Shown: positions 21,851 through 34,734 of the stretch, in pieces | Layout of the letters: every line of letters starts with the position of its first letter | Position numbering within the stretch: the first letter of the stretch is position 1 | Source: Lineus longissimus | Lineage: Eukaryota > Nemertea > Pilidiophora > Heteronemertea > Lineidae | DNA: 64,000 nt | Assembly (NCBI RefSeq): GCF_910592395.1 | Contig: NC_088311.1 | Location: 12,402,501 to 12,466,500, forward strand | Reading direction: 5' to 3' | Made by a program: the position numbers and the translations under genes | The notes under the pieces: generated by a model | The model's database searches: none | The model's input: only the letters and a program-made list of their open reading frames with translations | What the model was told of the DNA's origin: nothing

Positions 21851-21887
21851 TGGAGGTATTATTAATAATACCTCTATGCTAAAATCA
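21851..21887. repeat. 28-bp palindromic micro-insertion with 9-bp target duplication
   Basis: GAGGTATTATTAATAATACCTC is a perfect palindrome in the 28-bp insert (21851-21878). It is flanked by CTAAAATCA at 21842-21850 and 21879-21887. The outer A copy (about 7609-7617) has a single CTAAAATCA and no insert. A minimal transposon or an excision footprint are both possible. The mirror is at about 24685-24721. Confidence 0.75.
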
Positions 21888-22022
21888 CCTCATCCACTGG
21901 GACAATTTCCTGATATATTCCCAATTCTGCACAGATCTAATTCAAGACCAACGGTCTTTTACATTTTTCTCGGTTGTTGGTGGTGCCGAACGAGTTGAAA
22001 ATGCCATTTTCTGAAGGACAGT

Positions 22023-22042
22023 CCATGGAGGTATTAATACAT
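22023..22042. repeat. Second, shorter copy of the palindromic micro-insertion
   Basis: CATGGAGGTATTAATACAT replaces AC of the outer copy (GTCACAATTTTG at about 7746). It keeps the outer half of the same palindrome as at 21851, so it is likely a footprint of the same element type. The mirror is at about 24530-24549. Confidence 0.6.
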
Positions 22043-22986
22043 AATTTTGTCTTCCACATCATTTGTTTTTGTTAAAAAATAACTCATTCAAACCAGTTTT
22101 CCATGCATAAAGGAACACTACATATCTCCTTTGTAACAGAAAACAATAGACCTTGGGATAAATCACAAATGAAATCAGAGAAAGTGTTAAAACAGACAAG
22201 GAGGAAGGATGTGACAAAGTTAAAGTGTCCTTAGCTTAAGTGACTTTATATCATATGAACAAACTTTTATTTCAATATAAAGCCATGTTTCATGTAATAT
22301 TATTATATTTCCTACCTTTACCGAACCATCAATGCAGTTTTTGAGCAACTGGTGAGGTTACCAGGGTTAGGGTTAGCGTTGGAACACACAAAATTCACAA
22401 TAGTCAATACACAGTCACAACACAGAAAAGTGGGCGTGATCAGGGCAGCACCGTGATTCTAACATTTTCTGCTCGTTAAATCAGACATTCTCGGATTTCT
22501 ACTAGCTAGCCCAAGACATTCCGATGATGTAGGCTCTGGTCAAGGTTTAATATCGATTGATGCAAATTTTATGTTATGTTTTGTCTTGTTTTCATGTTCA
22601 ATCTCCCTCTTTTGAAAAAGCCGGCTGACATGTCATGTCTGTGTTTATACACGTGCATTTATTTACACCTTAAATACACAGTCTCAGGGCAGCTAGTGCG
22701 CGCGCAGCTAACACGCGCACATGAGCCTGCGGCGCCTAACGGCCAACCCTAAAACCAACTACTGCTTTTAGCGTTATTCCAATGTTAGTGCCCTCACAAA
22801 CCCATACCATAGATAAAAATCCTCTGGTTGTGACATTGTCCTCAACCGCTCAAGGTGAGACCTTTCCCCAAACACACCAAACCCCACACCTGTATTGCCA
22901 TCTGTACGAAAGGTGATGAACTAACTAAGTATTTACTTGCAGTTGCACAGCTATCACAAAAGTACAGACAGTACATCATAATACAG

Positions 22987-23585
22987 TGTACATAGTTACA
23001 TGAATATTACAAGATAAACGACATAATCAATCAATCCTAGGCCTATACGCTTCGGATAACAAAGTTGATCTCAACATTTTTCCTCGAACTTATTGTTGCC
23101 AATAATCAATCAATAGTAACAAGGTTGATCACTATTAGTATTAGGCCTAAATATGACCTGTAAAATCACATTTATATATAATTTGCCGGGATAAATCACA
23201 TTAAAATATAATTTGCCGGGATAAAATTTGCTAAATAGTAAAATCACGACATGGGTATTGATCTTATTAGGGCCTACAGTGTGATGCCTATGTCGGTAGA
23301 TTAAACAGTTCCGAGCGGACAAAAACATATTTATTATATGATATTAGTATCCACAATTACGGATCACAAACGCTTATCATTTATCGTATAAATCTATACT
23401 CAAATATAACTATAGCCCCCATATTCCCTGGTCCTCCCCCACTGCTTTTCAGTCAACGGCCATGATACCATCATCCTAACTATAACCCCCACCCCACCCT
23501 GGCTATAGACCTCCACGGCGCCTTCCCCCTTATTATGATATTAGTATCCATCAACCACGGATCACACACGCTTTATCATTTATCG
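22987..23585. other. Central spacer of the palindrome (599 bp)
   Basis: Arms stop pairing at 22986 and 23586. The spacer contains a 30-bp tandem duplication (AAATCACATT to GCCGGGAT, 23163-23222) and a roughly 57-bp direct repeat (ATGATATTAGTATCC to CATTTATCG) at 23331-23388 and 23531-23586, the second copy ending exactly at the start of the right arm. It is AT-rich with a C-rich patch (23418-23530). No gene seen. Confidence 0.85.
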
Positions 23586-23771
23586 CTGTATTATGATGTA
23601 CTGTCTGTACTTTTGTGATAGCTGTGCAACTGCAAGTAAATACTTAGTTAGTTCATCACCTTTCGTACAGATGGCAATACAGGTGTGGGGTTTGGTGTGT
23701 TTGGGGAAAGGTCTCACCTTGAGCGGTTGAGGACAATGTCACAACCAGAGGATTTTTATCTATGGTATGGG

Positions 23772-24880
23772 TTTGTGAGGGCACTAACATTGGAATAACG
23801 CTAAAAGCAGTAGTTGGTTTTAGGGTTGGCCGTTAGGCGCCGCAGGCTCATGTGCGCGTGTTAGCTGCGCGCGCACTAGCTGCCCTGAGACTGTGTATTT
23901 AAGGTGTAAATAAATGCACGTGTATAAACACAGACATGACATGTCAGCCGGCTTTTTCAAAAGAGGGAGATTGAACATGAAAACAAGACAAAACACAACA
24001 TAAAATTTGCATCAATCGATATTAAACCTTGACCAGAGCCTACATCATCGGAATGTCTTGGGCTAGCTAGTAGAAATCCGAGAATGTCTGATTTAACGAG
24101 CAGAAAATGTTAGAATCACGGTGCTGCCCTGATCACGCCCACTTTTCTGTGTTGTGACTGTGTATTGACTATTGTGAATTTTGTGTGTTCCAACGCTAAC
24201 CCTAACCCTGGTAACCTCACCAGTTGCTCAAAAACTGCATTGATGGTTCGGTAAAGGTAGGAAATATAATAATATTACATGAAACATGGCTTTATATTGA
24301 AATAAAAGTTTGTTCATATGATATAAAGTCACTTAAGCTAAGGACACTTTAACTTTGTCACATCCTTCCTCCTTGTCTGTTTTAACACTTTCTCTGATTT
24401 CATTTGTGATTTATCCCAAGGTCTATTGTTTTCTGTTACAAAGGAGATATGTAGTGTTCCTTTATGCATGGAAAACTGGTTTGAATGAGTTATTTTTTAA
24501 CAAAAACAAATGATGTGGAAGACAAAATTATGTATTAATACCTCCATGGACTGTCCTTCAGAAAATGGCATTTTCAACTCGTTCGGCACCACCAACAACC
24601 GAGAAAAATGTAAAAGACCGTTGGTCTTGAATTAGATCTGTGCAGAATTGGGAATATATCAGGAAATTGTCCCAGTGGATGAGGTGATTTTAGCATAGAG
24701 GTATTATTAATAATACCTCCATGATTTTAGGCAATTCTTAGGCGTATTGCATTAGGTCTTATTTTGGCCCTTTTTGACCGATCTAACCCTTATATTTTCA
24801 GTAATTCACACTGAACAACTTACTTTTAGTCCGTTTCATCATTTGTAATCCCCTCATACCAAAAACAGATAAAAAAAACT
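23772..24880 (-). repeat. A module, inner right copy
   Basis: Mirror of 21690-22800, with the same two palindromic micro-insertions (24530-24549, 24685-24721) and the same CCCTAACCCTAACCC-like stretch at 24193-24209. Confidence 0.85.
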
Positions 24881-25287
24881 ATAATTCATAATTTTAGGTT
24901 TTTCGGTTGACTTTAACTGAAAATCCTTATAGACCCCAACCCTTAGTACCTGATTTATCAGTCGAATATGGCAAATATACTTTTTTGGTGGAAATGATCT
25001 GGAACAATCATTTATTCATATAAAGCTGGTATATATGTCCATCGCACGGTAAATTTGTTTTTTAATTGAATTTTTTTGAAAATAGCCCCAAAAAGTACCC
25101 CGCCCAATATTGAAAGGGTCCATTTGAACCCTCCAAACGTAGTCGATTTGCACCGAATGCTAAATAATGTTGAGATCTATGCCCTACCAACAAAATATGA
25201 TGAAATGAAAACATTCGTAATGATTTTAGCTGTAATTTCAGCCATTATCTAAAGAGCCCCTTCCGCCGCCTCTTTTCTGTTATATTC

Positions 25288-26606
25288 CTGATGGAGACAA
25301 GTCTTCAGTGTGCTGTCCCAATCAATCAACAAGATAGTCTCATAGAGATGATATTTATAGAGACAAGTATTCAGTGTGCCCTCCCAATAAGTCAACAAAA
25401 TGTCGCATGGAGGTGTCACTTATGGACACATGACTGTCTTGTCTCAATCAGACAACAAGATTGTCATTAAGAGATTCCCTTTTGGAGGCAAGTCTTCGAT
25501 GTGCTGCCCCAATCAGCAAGGTGTCCTCATATAGATGTCACTTATGGAAACATAGTCTTGTCTCAATCAGAATACAAGATGGTATCAACAAGATGTCCCT
25601 TTTGGAGGCAAGTTTTCAGTGTGCTCTCGAAGGGATGCCACTAGAGACAGGTCTTCAATGTGCTGTCACAATCAGCCTACAAGGTGTCCGCGTACATATG
25701 TCACTTATGGAGACATGTCTTGTCTCAACCAGACAACTAGATGGTCTCAAAGACATGTCCCTTTTTGATGCAAGTCTTCAGTGTGCTCTCGAATGGATGT
25801 CTTTTATGGAGACAAGTCTTCAATGTGCTGTAACAATCAGCCAACCAGGTGTCCTCATACATATGTCACTTATGGAGACATGTCTTGTCTCAATCAGACA
25901 ACTAGATGGTCTCAAAGACGTGTCCCTTTTTGAGGCAAGTCTTTAGTGAGTTGTCGAAGGGATGCCACTTATAGAGACAGGTCTTCAATGTGCTGTCACA
26001 ATCAGCCAACAAGGTGTCATCATACATACGTCACTTATGAAGACATGTCTTGTCTCAATCAGACAACTAGATGGTCTCAAAGACATGTCCCTTTTTGATG
26101 CAAGTCTTCAGTTTACTCTCGAATGGATGTCTTTTACGGAGACAAGTCTTCAATGTGCTGTCACAATCAGCCAACAAGGCGTCCTCATACAGATGTCACT
26201 CTTGGAGACTTGTCTTGTCCAATCAGACAACAAGATGGTCTCATAGAGATGTCCTTTATGGACGCATATCTTCAGTGTGCGTGCTGCACCGAACAGACAA
26301 CAAGGTGGTCTCATTGAGATGTCACTTATGGAGACTATGGTGTGCTGTCCTGATCAGACAAAAAGGGGGTCTCAAATGGATGTGTTCGGTGTGGTCTCAA
26401 AGGTATGTAGGCATGTCTTCAGTGTGGTGTCCCAATCGGTCAACAATATTTTCTCGTAGAGTCTAGAGCGTTCCTTATGGAGGGAAGTCTTCGGTGTGCA
26501 GTCCTAATCAGACACCAAGATGTTCTCAAAGAGATATTGCTTATGGAGCCATGTCTTGGTGTGCAGTCTTTAACAGACAACAAGGTGGTCTCACAGAGAT
26601 GTCACT
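25288..26606. repeat. 165-bp tandem repeat, right copy
   Basis: Mirror of 20131-21284 with one extra 165-bp unit (difference between coordinate sums 46737 and 46572). Plus-strand ORFs here are repeat artefacts. Confidence 0.85.
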
Positions 26607-26944
26607 GTGATACAAAGAAGAGTCACAGAAATGAACTTTAGCCTAGTGAAAAAGATAATAGACAAGGCGATAGATTTCAGGTCATTTAATTATTATTATC
26701 TGCTCTGCTCATTGCCCACACCAAACCCTTATTCAAGACTTTAAAATCATCAGAAGTAACAGATATACACACTCTACTACAAATGAAGTTTCTACACAAA
26801 TTTTTCAATAATTGCGATCTGGGTTACTTCATTCATGCATCAAAACAAATGACCAAATACATCCTCACAATACTAGAAACGGGCAGAAATCAATAATCCC
26901 ACGATCCCGACTTAACATTAGGAAAGAATACAATTTTTGTCACT

Positions 26945-27122
26945 CAGTAGAACCTCTCTATTAAGGACACCATCGGGACTGCCAAATGCTGTCCTTAATA
27001 GAGAGGTGTCCTGATTAGAGAGGTCATATTGAATGGAAAGTACCAATTTGGGACCAAAACTAGTGTCCTTAATAGTGAGGTTGTCCTTCATAGAGAGGTA
27101 TCCGCTAAGGGAGGTTCCACTG
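26945..27122 (-). mobile_element. pogo/Tc1-type MITE, right-arm copy
   Basis: Mirror of 19615-19792; ends CAGTAGAACCTC and GAGGTTCCACTG, followed by TA. Absent from the third copy at 45870. Confidence 0.8.
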
Positions 27123-28989
27123 TATCTTCAATTCCCTTTCTGCCTTTAAGTATCAGGATAAAATTCACACTCACAGTCTTCATGACTTCAATATGTATAA
27201 AAATCATTTACTGGGATTATACAGTTCTCGCTGTGTAATTCCACACTTTTACATAATGTGTTCACACTTGAACTTTCAATATTCACCACACATTTAATTT
27301 TGCCAAACATGATTATCATTTGTACATATGTGGCTGGGGCACTTTAGGTACATTACCACGGTGGCAATTGCAGGACAAGGGCTTTTAAAATTATGTCAGT
27401 CATTTCAAACAACTTGATCTGTCTACTACTCTCATATATAATAAGCTCAAAAGGCCCAAAAACGGTTGTTGTCAAGAGAAAAATATTACCGGTACAAGTA
27501 CTTGCTGGAAATTCCTGCAGCCATTCAGTTCACTGTCATGCTGATTTCAACTTAACTCAATGAATGTTATCTTGGGACTTGAAGAAATGTGTAATTACCC
27601 TACAACTTGGGCACTGTCATGTTTCTAAGGAAAGTCAAGTTTTTCAGATAAATGCCAGAAAAAGCCATTATCTCTCGTCAAAGGGCTCTAGTTGAGATGA
27701 GGCACGAGCGAAGAATGTAAATGTAATGGACGCCATTTTTCAAAACTTTCCAAGATTACTCAAACAAATTATTACAGAAGATGATTAACGAGTGTCGCGT
27801 AAATGAATACGCACATTGCTTGATTACACGACACACCTCAATCTTTTATTTTAACTTTATATTCAAAACTTAAACATGTGTTTCTTGCGAATGACCAATG
27901 GTGCGCAGTCAACCTCTTGAATCCCGGTGACCGACCAGTCAGTCATTTTGAAATAATGTTTTTTTCCCCAACGACCGACAGGTCGGTCTCAGTAATATTT
28001 TTATTCCCTTGAGCTGGGACGCTATTTTATTGCTGGTTTTAGCGTGTTTGATGTACAGTAGGGTCAGTTAGAGCATGCCTGGGTAGATGGTGCCTCGTCA
28101 CCGGACTTTGGTGGTTGTATGCGGGCGCCATACATCGTGAACGTCAGACCCAATTTCGCAACCACGTGACCACCCTGGGATCCCGTGATTTTCAAGTTTT
28201 GGGAGTCAAGAGGATAAACGCAGCAAACCAATCTAGAATGATCTGGATCGGTCAAGATCGGTCAAGATCACTGGTTCCGTGTAAATGGCCCTCACGTGTC
28301 TGCATAGGTTATGGTATTCCAACCACTTCAAGCACTTGGTTTGGTACCAAAATTATTAAAGGACCTTAGGCATTATTAACCCTTTGGCTCCCGAGGCCTA
28401 TGTAACGCGATGTACCGAGATTTTTTACCAGTTTTATGCAAAATAACGTAAAAATACTTTTAAATATTGTACCTCCTTCATTATGCATCCTTGATTTATA
28501 GTCATAGTTCCACCTATTGTTGTGTATTTGGTTGAGACGGTTGTATGTGTAACGACGACAACAACGAGTAATGGCGAGGAGTTTAAGATGTCCGCGCCCA
28601 CCCATGAGAGCACGTGCGATGAACATTTGTAAAGTTTGATTGATTTCGTAGCAAGCAAGGAGAAATAAACGTTGTTTTGTTTAAGAGGTTGAGGAGTTAT
28701 ATCAATTTACAGTCCCTACAGAACACCTATGATAAAACCCCGTGTTTTTTCAAGACCCGTGTCTTCGCCGTGTGTCAAAAAACCCGCGGCGCACTTGCAC
28801 CTATCAGTTGTGTTAGATAATGATTAATAACCCCGGCGACAGGTGCGCTGTAGGTAGGGAGCTCTCCTGTGTTTCTTTCCTGTTGGAGGGGAATTTCGCA
28901 TGCGCAATACCGAGGCAACTACACCGCGCCATCTGTCGCCGGATCTTAGAACTTGCAATTGCTGTGTCTATTCAGATTCCACCTATCAA
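27123..28989. other. Mirror of 17748-19614, no gene recognised
   Basis: Same content and same short ORFs as the left arm, with a few substitutions (for example TCCTGTTGG for TCCCGTTGG near 28880). Confidence 0.45.
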
Positions 28990-31694
28990 CAAGAGGCCCA
29001 AGGGCCTGGCGCTCAGCTGAGTTGTTGCCGCGTTGTTCGTATATATTACATTACTCGTCAAACTCTACTAAACTAAGGACTCAAAGCCTGAGGATATTAG
29101 CTACTGGATGTGTAACAGTGAATTACGGTAGACTGGCGCAATCTACTTCAAGCAAGCTCCACCCTTGCAATGTGTGCGCAAACAGATAACCTAACCTATA
29201 TTGGACCATCAATTCTACACACAGCAACATGATTCATCCTCAGCTGTTACCATGATGATGATGATGATGATCCTTTTCGCAATTTGGTCGTCTTCTGTCT
29301 TTCTTCCATACTTTAGTGCCACCGGATGTAGTCTGCCCTTGTGGAGGGAGCCTTTCAGCACAGGACACAAGAATCCATGCGAATTGAATCACATGGAGAG
29401 ACTAGCCCAATCACCCGCTTTTGGCTGGGTAGAAATGGGTAAATCTCGCAGACTGGACCTTAAACTCTACTGCCGACGTGTGAGGCCGGTCTGACAGATG
29501 AGCAAGTAGGGTCCACCTAATGCAGAAGGCACCAGTTTCCCTAACTAAAAGGGTAACATTAACAAAATGCCCTACCCAACTCTATTATTGCCTAAAGGCC
29601 TGTGTACACTAGTAAAATATTAGCAACATTTCTACAACATTTCCAGTTGCAACAAATGTTGCAAAAATGTTGCGTAGTGTGTACAGAGCAAAACGCGTCT
29701 TACATTTACAACATGTTGTAAATTGTTGTAAAATTGTTGTAAAATTGTTGTAAAATTGTTGTAAAATTGTTGCAAATTAAATGCAATGCAATTCTTTGTT
29801 GCATGTTGTAAAAATGTTGCAAACTCTTCAGCCAATCAGAAATAGGATTTGCGTCATGTGATCTACCTGAAGTCATGTGACTTGAACAAGAAGCAGGTAT
29901 AGCAACTCTCAAGTGAGTGTCTTGCTTCGTAGGGTGATGAAACCTTTTCTAGAAGTTTTATCCATTCGCAGGAAGTTTTTGTATGACGGCTTGTCAGTCA
30001 GCCGCAACTCCTTTAACAGGCAGTGGTATGCCCCATGATCCACCCTCATTTTGATCCAGGGCCTGGTCCATATTCTCTTTGGTTATTTCGCCGCCTCTTC
30101 CGTCTCTCAACAATGACAGCTAAAATTGCTGCAGAAGCACTCAAAACACATCTTCTCTCCTTGGAATCATCCATTTTCCCTCCAAAATACCTATTTCCCT
30201 TTGTTCCCACTAAAAAGTTTGCAACAATTTACCAACATGTTGTAAAAATGTTGCTAATTTGTTGCAATTTTGTTGCTAGTGTACACAGGGCCTTGAAGGG
30301 CTTGTTGCAAAATTGTTGTAAAAATGTTGCTAATATTTTACTAGTGTACACCCTGCTTAAGTCAAGTGAAACTCTTACAAACCTTAGCAGAATGCCACCA
30401 TTGAAATGTTGATAGCAAGTAAAAACTTTAAACAGATAGACTTGATTTTTTTAACCAACTGCCACATGCGGTTTTCTTTATTTAGTCAATTTTGAGGTAA
30501 GTATTACAGAATGAAATACTTGAATACTAAAATTGAATGGCTCTTCTGATGATTGCACTGGTGAACACCGAAGTCGATGGGATGTGCAAAGTCATAGCTC
30601 GATCCTCTCTCTTGGTCATCTGTGATGTGGTCACCAAATATGTTCAAATGCAGCTGCAGTAGTGCAGATCATTCCTGCAAAACATGATGAGGAGATAACA
30701 TTTTAATTTTGATAGATAGCTAAGCTAGCCAAGTGTTATATCAAATACAAGGCCAACAACAACTGATAAGGCGCTAGGGCCGAATGATCAAGGAAGTTCA
30801 TTGAGAATACATTGTGATAAGAGTGATGAATCGGCCCCGTTTGAAGCATTGCGCTATGTACAGTGTGCATGTGTCAGTGTGTATCAGCTATCGCATTTAC
30901 TGTTTGTTGACATTTCAAATCGCCGGAGTGGATCCTCAATTACACTGTTTATGTACATTGGCAACCTTACCCGATGATATCAGAACGATGTTTATTATTG
31001 TCTTGTTTATTCACATTAGTTCTGCTATGTGACAAGAGTTATTTGTTGAGTAATCCATGATTTATAGCCGGACTTTGACATCGTTTCTCAGACCAAGCTG
31101 CATTTCGCAGATCGTTTTTCAACGATCGTCGACGAACTATTTCAAATTAATCACATCCAATTAAACAATCCAAGCCTTCCCTAATGTCATCAACATGCAA
31201 TAACAAAAGCAGCCAAATATTATCGCCTGTGAAATTGTGGATTTAATGAGAACTTACCTCCGAATTGACAGAACGCGATCTATTCCATAGCATGGTCTCC
31301 TTACGTCTGAACTGCGCAGACTCCGAGACGTGACGTTCGCTGCGCATGGGATAACTCGCGCGAAATTTAAAATGCTCTTCTTGGGGGGGTGCTCACTAAA
31401 TTGCGCCAGTAACACCACCTGGTGAGAAATTCATGAACCACGCCTATTGATAATGAAAGAGAAAGCTTTGCTCTATAAGATTAGATTTGATTCATGATCC
31501 CCAACTTGAAGAATTAGGAGAAATCAGCTGCTGGCAAAGTTTTTGGAAAATTTCGCTCGGTGCCACCTAGTGGCCAAACCGCTCATCCTGCCGGACCCAC
31601 ATTTGGTCTATTCAGGAGTCCTGAAGGGTCTCAATGCCTCAGAGGGAAAATCTATCGCCTATCCACCATAGTTTTGAAACGTGCCTGTTTAACG

Positions 31695-31737
<43 letters not shown>

Positions 31738-31791
31738 GGACATTCATTCTACCATTTACTCATATGAATAGCTCAGCTTGTCAGCTGAGCT
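28990..31791 (-). mobile_element. H2 composite element, right-arm copy
   Basis: Begins CAAGAGGCCCAAGGGCCTGG and ends with a (GACA)n run (31693-31738) and the hairpin built on AGCTCAGC/GCTGAGCT, next to AAAAA. It contains the mirrored splice unit (30477-31350) and Harbinger MITE. The empty site is at 47529-47533 in the third copy. Confidence 0.75.
29597..30353 (-). mobile_element. PIF/Harbinger-type MITE, right-arm copy
   Basis: Mirror of 16395-17140 with one or more extra TTGTAAAATTG units at 29711-29770. The transposase remnant reads on the minus strand. Confidence 0.72.
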
Positions 31792-32589
31792 AAAAACCTG
31801 TGTCGAACACAGGTCTAACTTAGCCCCTGATTGGCCGCATCAAGCTCGATGGGGCTAATAGACACGGGGATTTGACACACGGGTCTATTTAGACACGACA
31901 ATTCATAGGTGTAAGCGCAAAAGACACGGGGATTTGATAGGTGGAAGTACGACTAATAAAACCATACATTTTCGTAAAGCTGATTACCTTGGCTATCAAT
32001 TGGCGTTGTTTCTGGGTATCAATTAGGTAAGAGGTAATCAATAATCAGTAATAATCAATATTTTTTGATTGATTTTGCTCTAATTGATTGATTTTTCTGA
32101 TTTGAACAAAGTATATGGAACTGTAATTGATGCAGTTACAACCTGTTAATGATCAACGTAACTTGATTGATAACCTTTGATTGACTATTGTCTATTACTG
32201 ATTGATCGAATAATACAACATAATATTAATTTATATGCTAATCAGTTCTTGTACTGTGACGCTGCACAAGCGCCAATCAAACTGCAGCGCCCTCTGTAAA
32301 CTATGAATGAAACTAAATCTAGTCTTCCGCAGATCACCAGGGACACGAATACACTGTACAATAGCGTCTAACGTGTACCGAGAGTTCTATACTAAAGCAT
32401 TAGTATAGGGACGATATATCGTACCGCCTACGCGAGACAAAATACAGGGACGATATATCGTCCCCTCTAGGGAGGCGAGGGGTTAAGGGCAATATTACCC
32501 AGCTGTCCGCTGCCCAGTCACCTCCTGTTCTACATAAGTAGTTTTCATCAACAAATTGCACAAAAAAAGGAAAAATTCCAAAGACTGAA

Positions 32590-32967
32590 TTATCGCGCTT
32601 TTCTGATGTTGACCCATTTAGCTCTCCAAGCAGTGACCCTTTTCACGTGGAACAGTGCACGAGTAAGGCGTTTCCTGGAGTTAGGACCTACCCTGTGACA
32701 TCTTGGTACTGATATTATGACGGGAAAGGTATTTCGTGCCAGGACTTGTGCTACCAGAAATAATGAATAACACGTTTTTCTACTATCTAAGAGCTGAAAC
32801 AAAATGGCTAAAGCATCAAACATGATTGGAGATTGGAAAAATAGTTTATAGGTGAACCAGAGGAAGAACAAAAATACTGCAATAACAAGAGCAACGCAGG
32901 GCGTAGCATATGCCCCGGTGAGCACTTTGAGTTGGTGTATTAGGAAAGTGAAGTGTTTTTCAGACAA
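32590..32967 (-). CDS. ORF with one predicted membrane segment, right-arm copy
   Basis: Identical translation to 13782-14159, and the same upstream one-base deletion relative to the third copy. No function assigned; may be non-coding. Confidence 0.22.
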   Translation of the reverse strand: MSEKHFTFLIHQLKVLTGAYATPCVALVIAVFLFFLWFTYKLFFQSPIMFDALAILFQLLDSRKTCYSLFLVAQVLARNTFPVIISVPRCHRVGPNSRKRLTRALFHVKRVTAWRAKWVNIRKAR

Positions 32968-33570
32968 CCCCGGCAGCTGGTGTCATAGCTGACTAGGTTT
33001 AGTTGACATCGTGAAAGAGTTATTGGTCTGTAATGCCCGCTGTGCACGTTATCTTTTTCTACCCACATAAAAAGTTACATGGTTATTACCCAAAGCGTTC
33101 TTGTTAAAATGAGAGGAAACGAAAAGTTTACAGACGCCTGACGCCTACCGGCTGACGGACATTGGTAAAACATAATGCCTCCGCAATGCTTTACGCATTG
33201 GCGGGGGCATAACAAGCTGCCTATTACTTTAGAGTCACACTCCACCAAAAAACATCGATGAAACCCCAGTAAAAACAGTAGTAATAGAAGATTCAGCAGA
33301 AAGCATCTAAAATTGTTTGGGTAGACACCTGCGATATAAATTAAAACTGACCACATTCGGCATTCAAATCAACTGTTCTAGGAACAAACGTCTTGGCGCC
33401 AAAACCCGATGTTGGCGAAAATGACATAATATCATGTAAAATCCAAGGAAGACATCAAGGAATCGCCTACGAGTGGGCACCTGCAAAAATGTCAGTTGCA
33501 GCAGAAACTAGTCTAATCCAGAACGTGTGTAATCCATTTGTGACTGTGTAATTCACTATGAAATAAATCC

Positions 33571-34164
33571 TTAATCCAATGTTTCCGTTTCTTCCATGCA
33601 CCGACACTGCCTCAAGAATATTTCCGCCTCAATTTTGTTAAGTCCCTCGCATTGTTGTACTAAACAAATCATAGCCTGGAAAATCAAATTATAAAATTTC
33701 ATCTATGATGTGATGATAATGCTTTACCTTGATAACAAATTAAGTGTATAATAAGAATGCAGTGGACAATCAAGTGACATATTTTCGTGTTTCCCAACAA
33801 AATCAGCCCAAATAACGATAATAACAAGGAGTTTTATATGGCGCTTTAAAAGAGCTTTCATTACCCAGCCTATCCAGAAGGTAAGAGTTACAACGTGGCA
33901 CATGCCGGGTATCGAAGCCAGGACCTCCCGATCACAATGTTGATGCTCAAACGTTGTGCCACTGCGTTCCTCGGAGCACAAATTATTCCATATGCCTGAA
34001 AATGTACCCATCTCTGTACGTAGGTCTTTTATTGTTTCATGACTATCCACAGGATAATGCATGAAGTGATTCAAAATCATCTCTAGGCACTGTATTTGGT
34101 TGCAGCCGGTCAGTTTAACCCAATTCGCTTCAAGTTTCTCGCCTGTCATGTGCTGTACTTTCAT
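33571..34164 (-). CDS. Exon-like ORFs, right-arm copy (two segments)
   Basis: Contains the mirror of the terminal exon-like ORF (33571-33675) and of the NWVKLTG exon-like ORF (34009-34164), with only one or two amino-acid differences from the left arm (Asp to Glu, Lys to Arg in the flanking open frame). See the left-arm entries for motifs. Unrecognised. Confidence 0.28.
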
Positions 34165-34435
34165 GGAGAGATACCATCAATAAGGCTGACCATTTATCAA
34201 ATTTCAGACCCACCTCTGGCTCACGGACATTCATAATGGTTTTCATCTCTGTCTGCGGCAACTCATCCTACAAGAAGTTTATGATGGCCTCCATCTGAAA
34301 TAACATAACATTTGTCAAATGAAAGGTATCAAATTGCTGTTTGCTGTGCAAATTGTCCATGACGAAGTCGGAAGATGAACTGATGGAGAAGACATGAATG
34401 GTTAAAAGGCAATTTAAAAATTGCATGTTTCTTAC

Positions 34436-34734
34436 CTCCCAGTCCAAGATTGTTGTAAAGCTCTTCTGGCTTCTTACGAAAGGTTTCTTTACACATGTTT
34501 ATCACACACTCTGCAAAAAAATAACAATTTGAATCCTTTGAAAACATTTCGACAATCATATTCATCATAAAGACATAAGAAACGTTTCTGCGGCTGTCTA
34601 AGTGCAGACAATGACAGTCAAACCTTTTTTGCCTTTACATACCTGTAGCACGAGAAGTAAAAAGCTTTATGGACTGAATGATGCAGGAGCTGAGCTTGTG
34701 TATGAAGTTGAACTTCATCATACATGTATGAATT
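34436..34734 (-). CDS. Two 5' exon-like segments, right-arm copy
   Basis: Mirror of 12015-12313, with the acceptor CTGCAAAAAAATAAC (minus TTTTTTTGCAG) and the donor TCTTACCTCCC (minus GGGAGGTAAGA) preserved. Confidence 0.32.

Larger units (their letters stand above)
21690..22800 (+). repeat. A module, inner left copy
   Basis: Matches 7450-8520 at about 97% but carries two small palindromic insertions (21851-21887 and about 22024-22040) and small indels near 22080 and 22390. Beyond 22800 it continues into sequence present only at the palindrome core. Confidence 0.85.
7450..22986 (+). repeat. Left arm of a giant inverted repeat (15.5 kb)
   Basis: Every landmark in this arm recurs in reverse complement at 23586-43812. 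Paired coordinates sum to 51262 outside the Ngaro insertion, to about 46760 just inside it, and to 46572 at the centre. The changes in sum locate a 4502-bp insertion (Ngaro), a 165-bp satellite unit and small indels of 8, 11 and 1-3 bases, all longer in the right arm. Most paired ORFs translate identically, so the arms differ by well under 1% outside indels. The arm consists of an outer A module (7450-8520), a B segment (8520-21690) and an inner A module (about 21690-22800), plus 186 bases present only in the inner palindrome (22800-22986). Confidence 0.95.
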
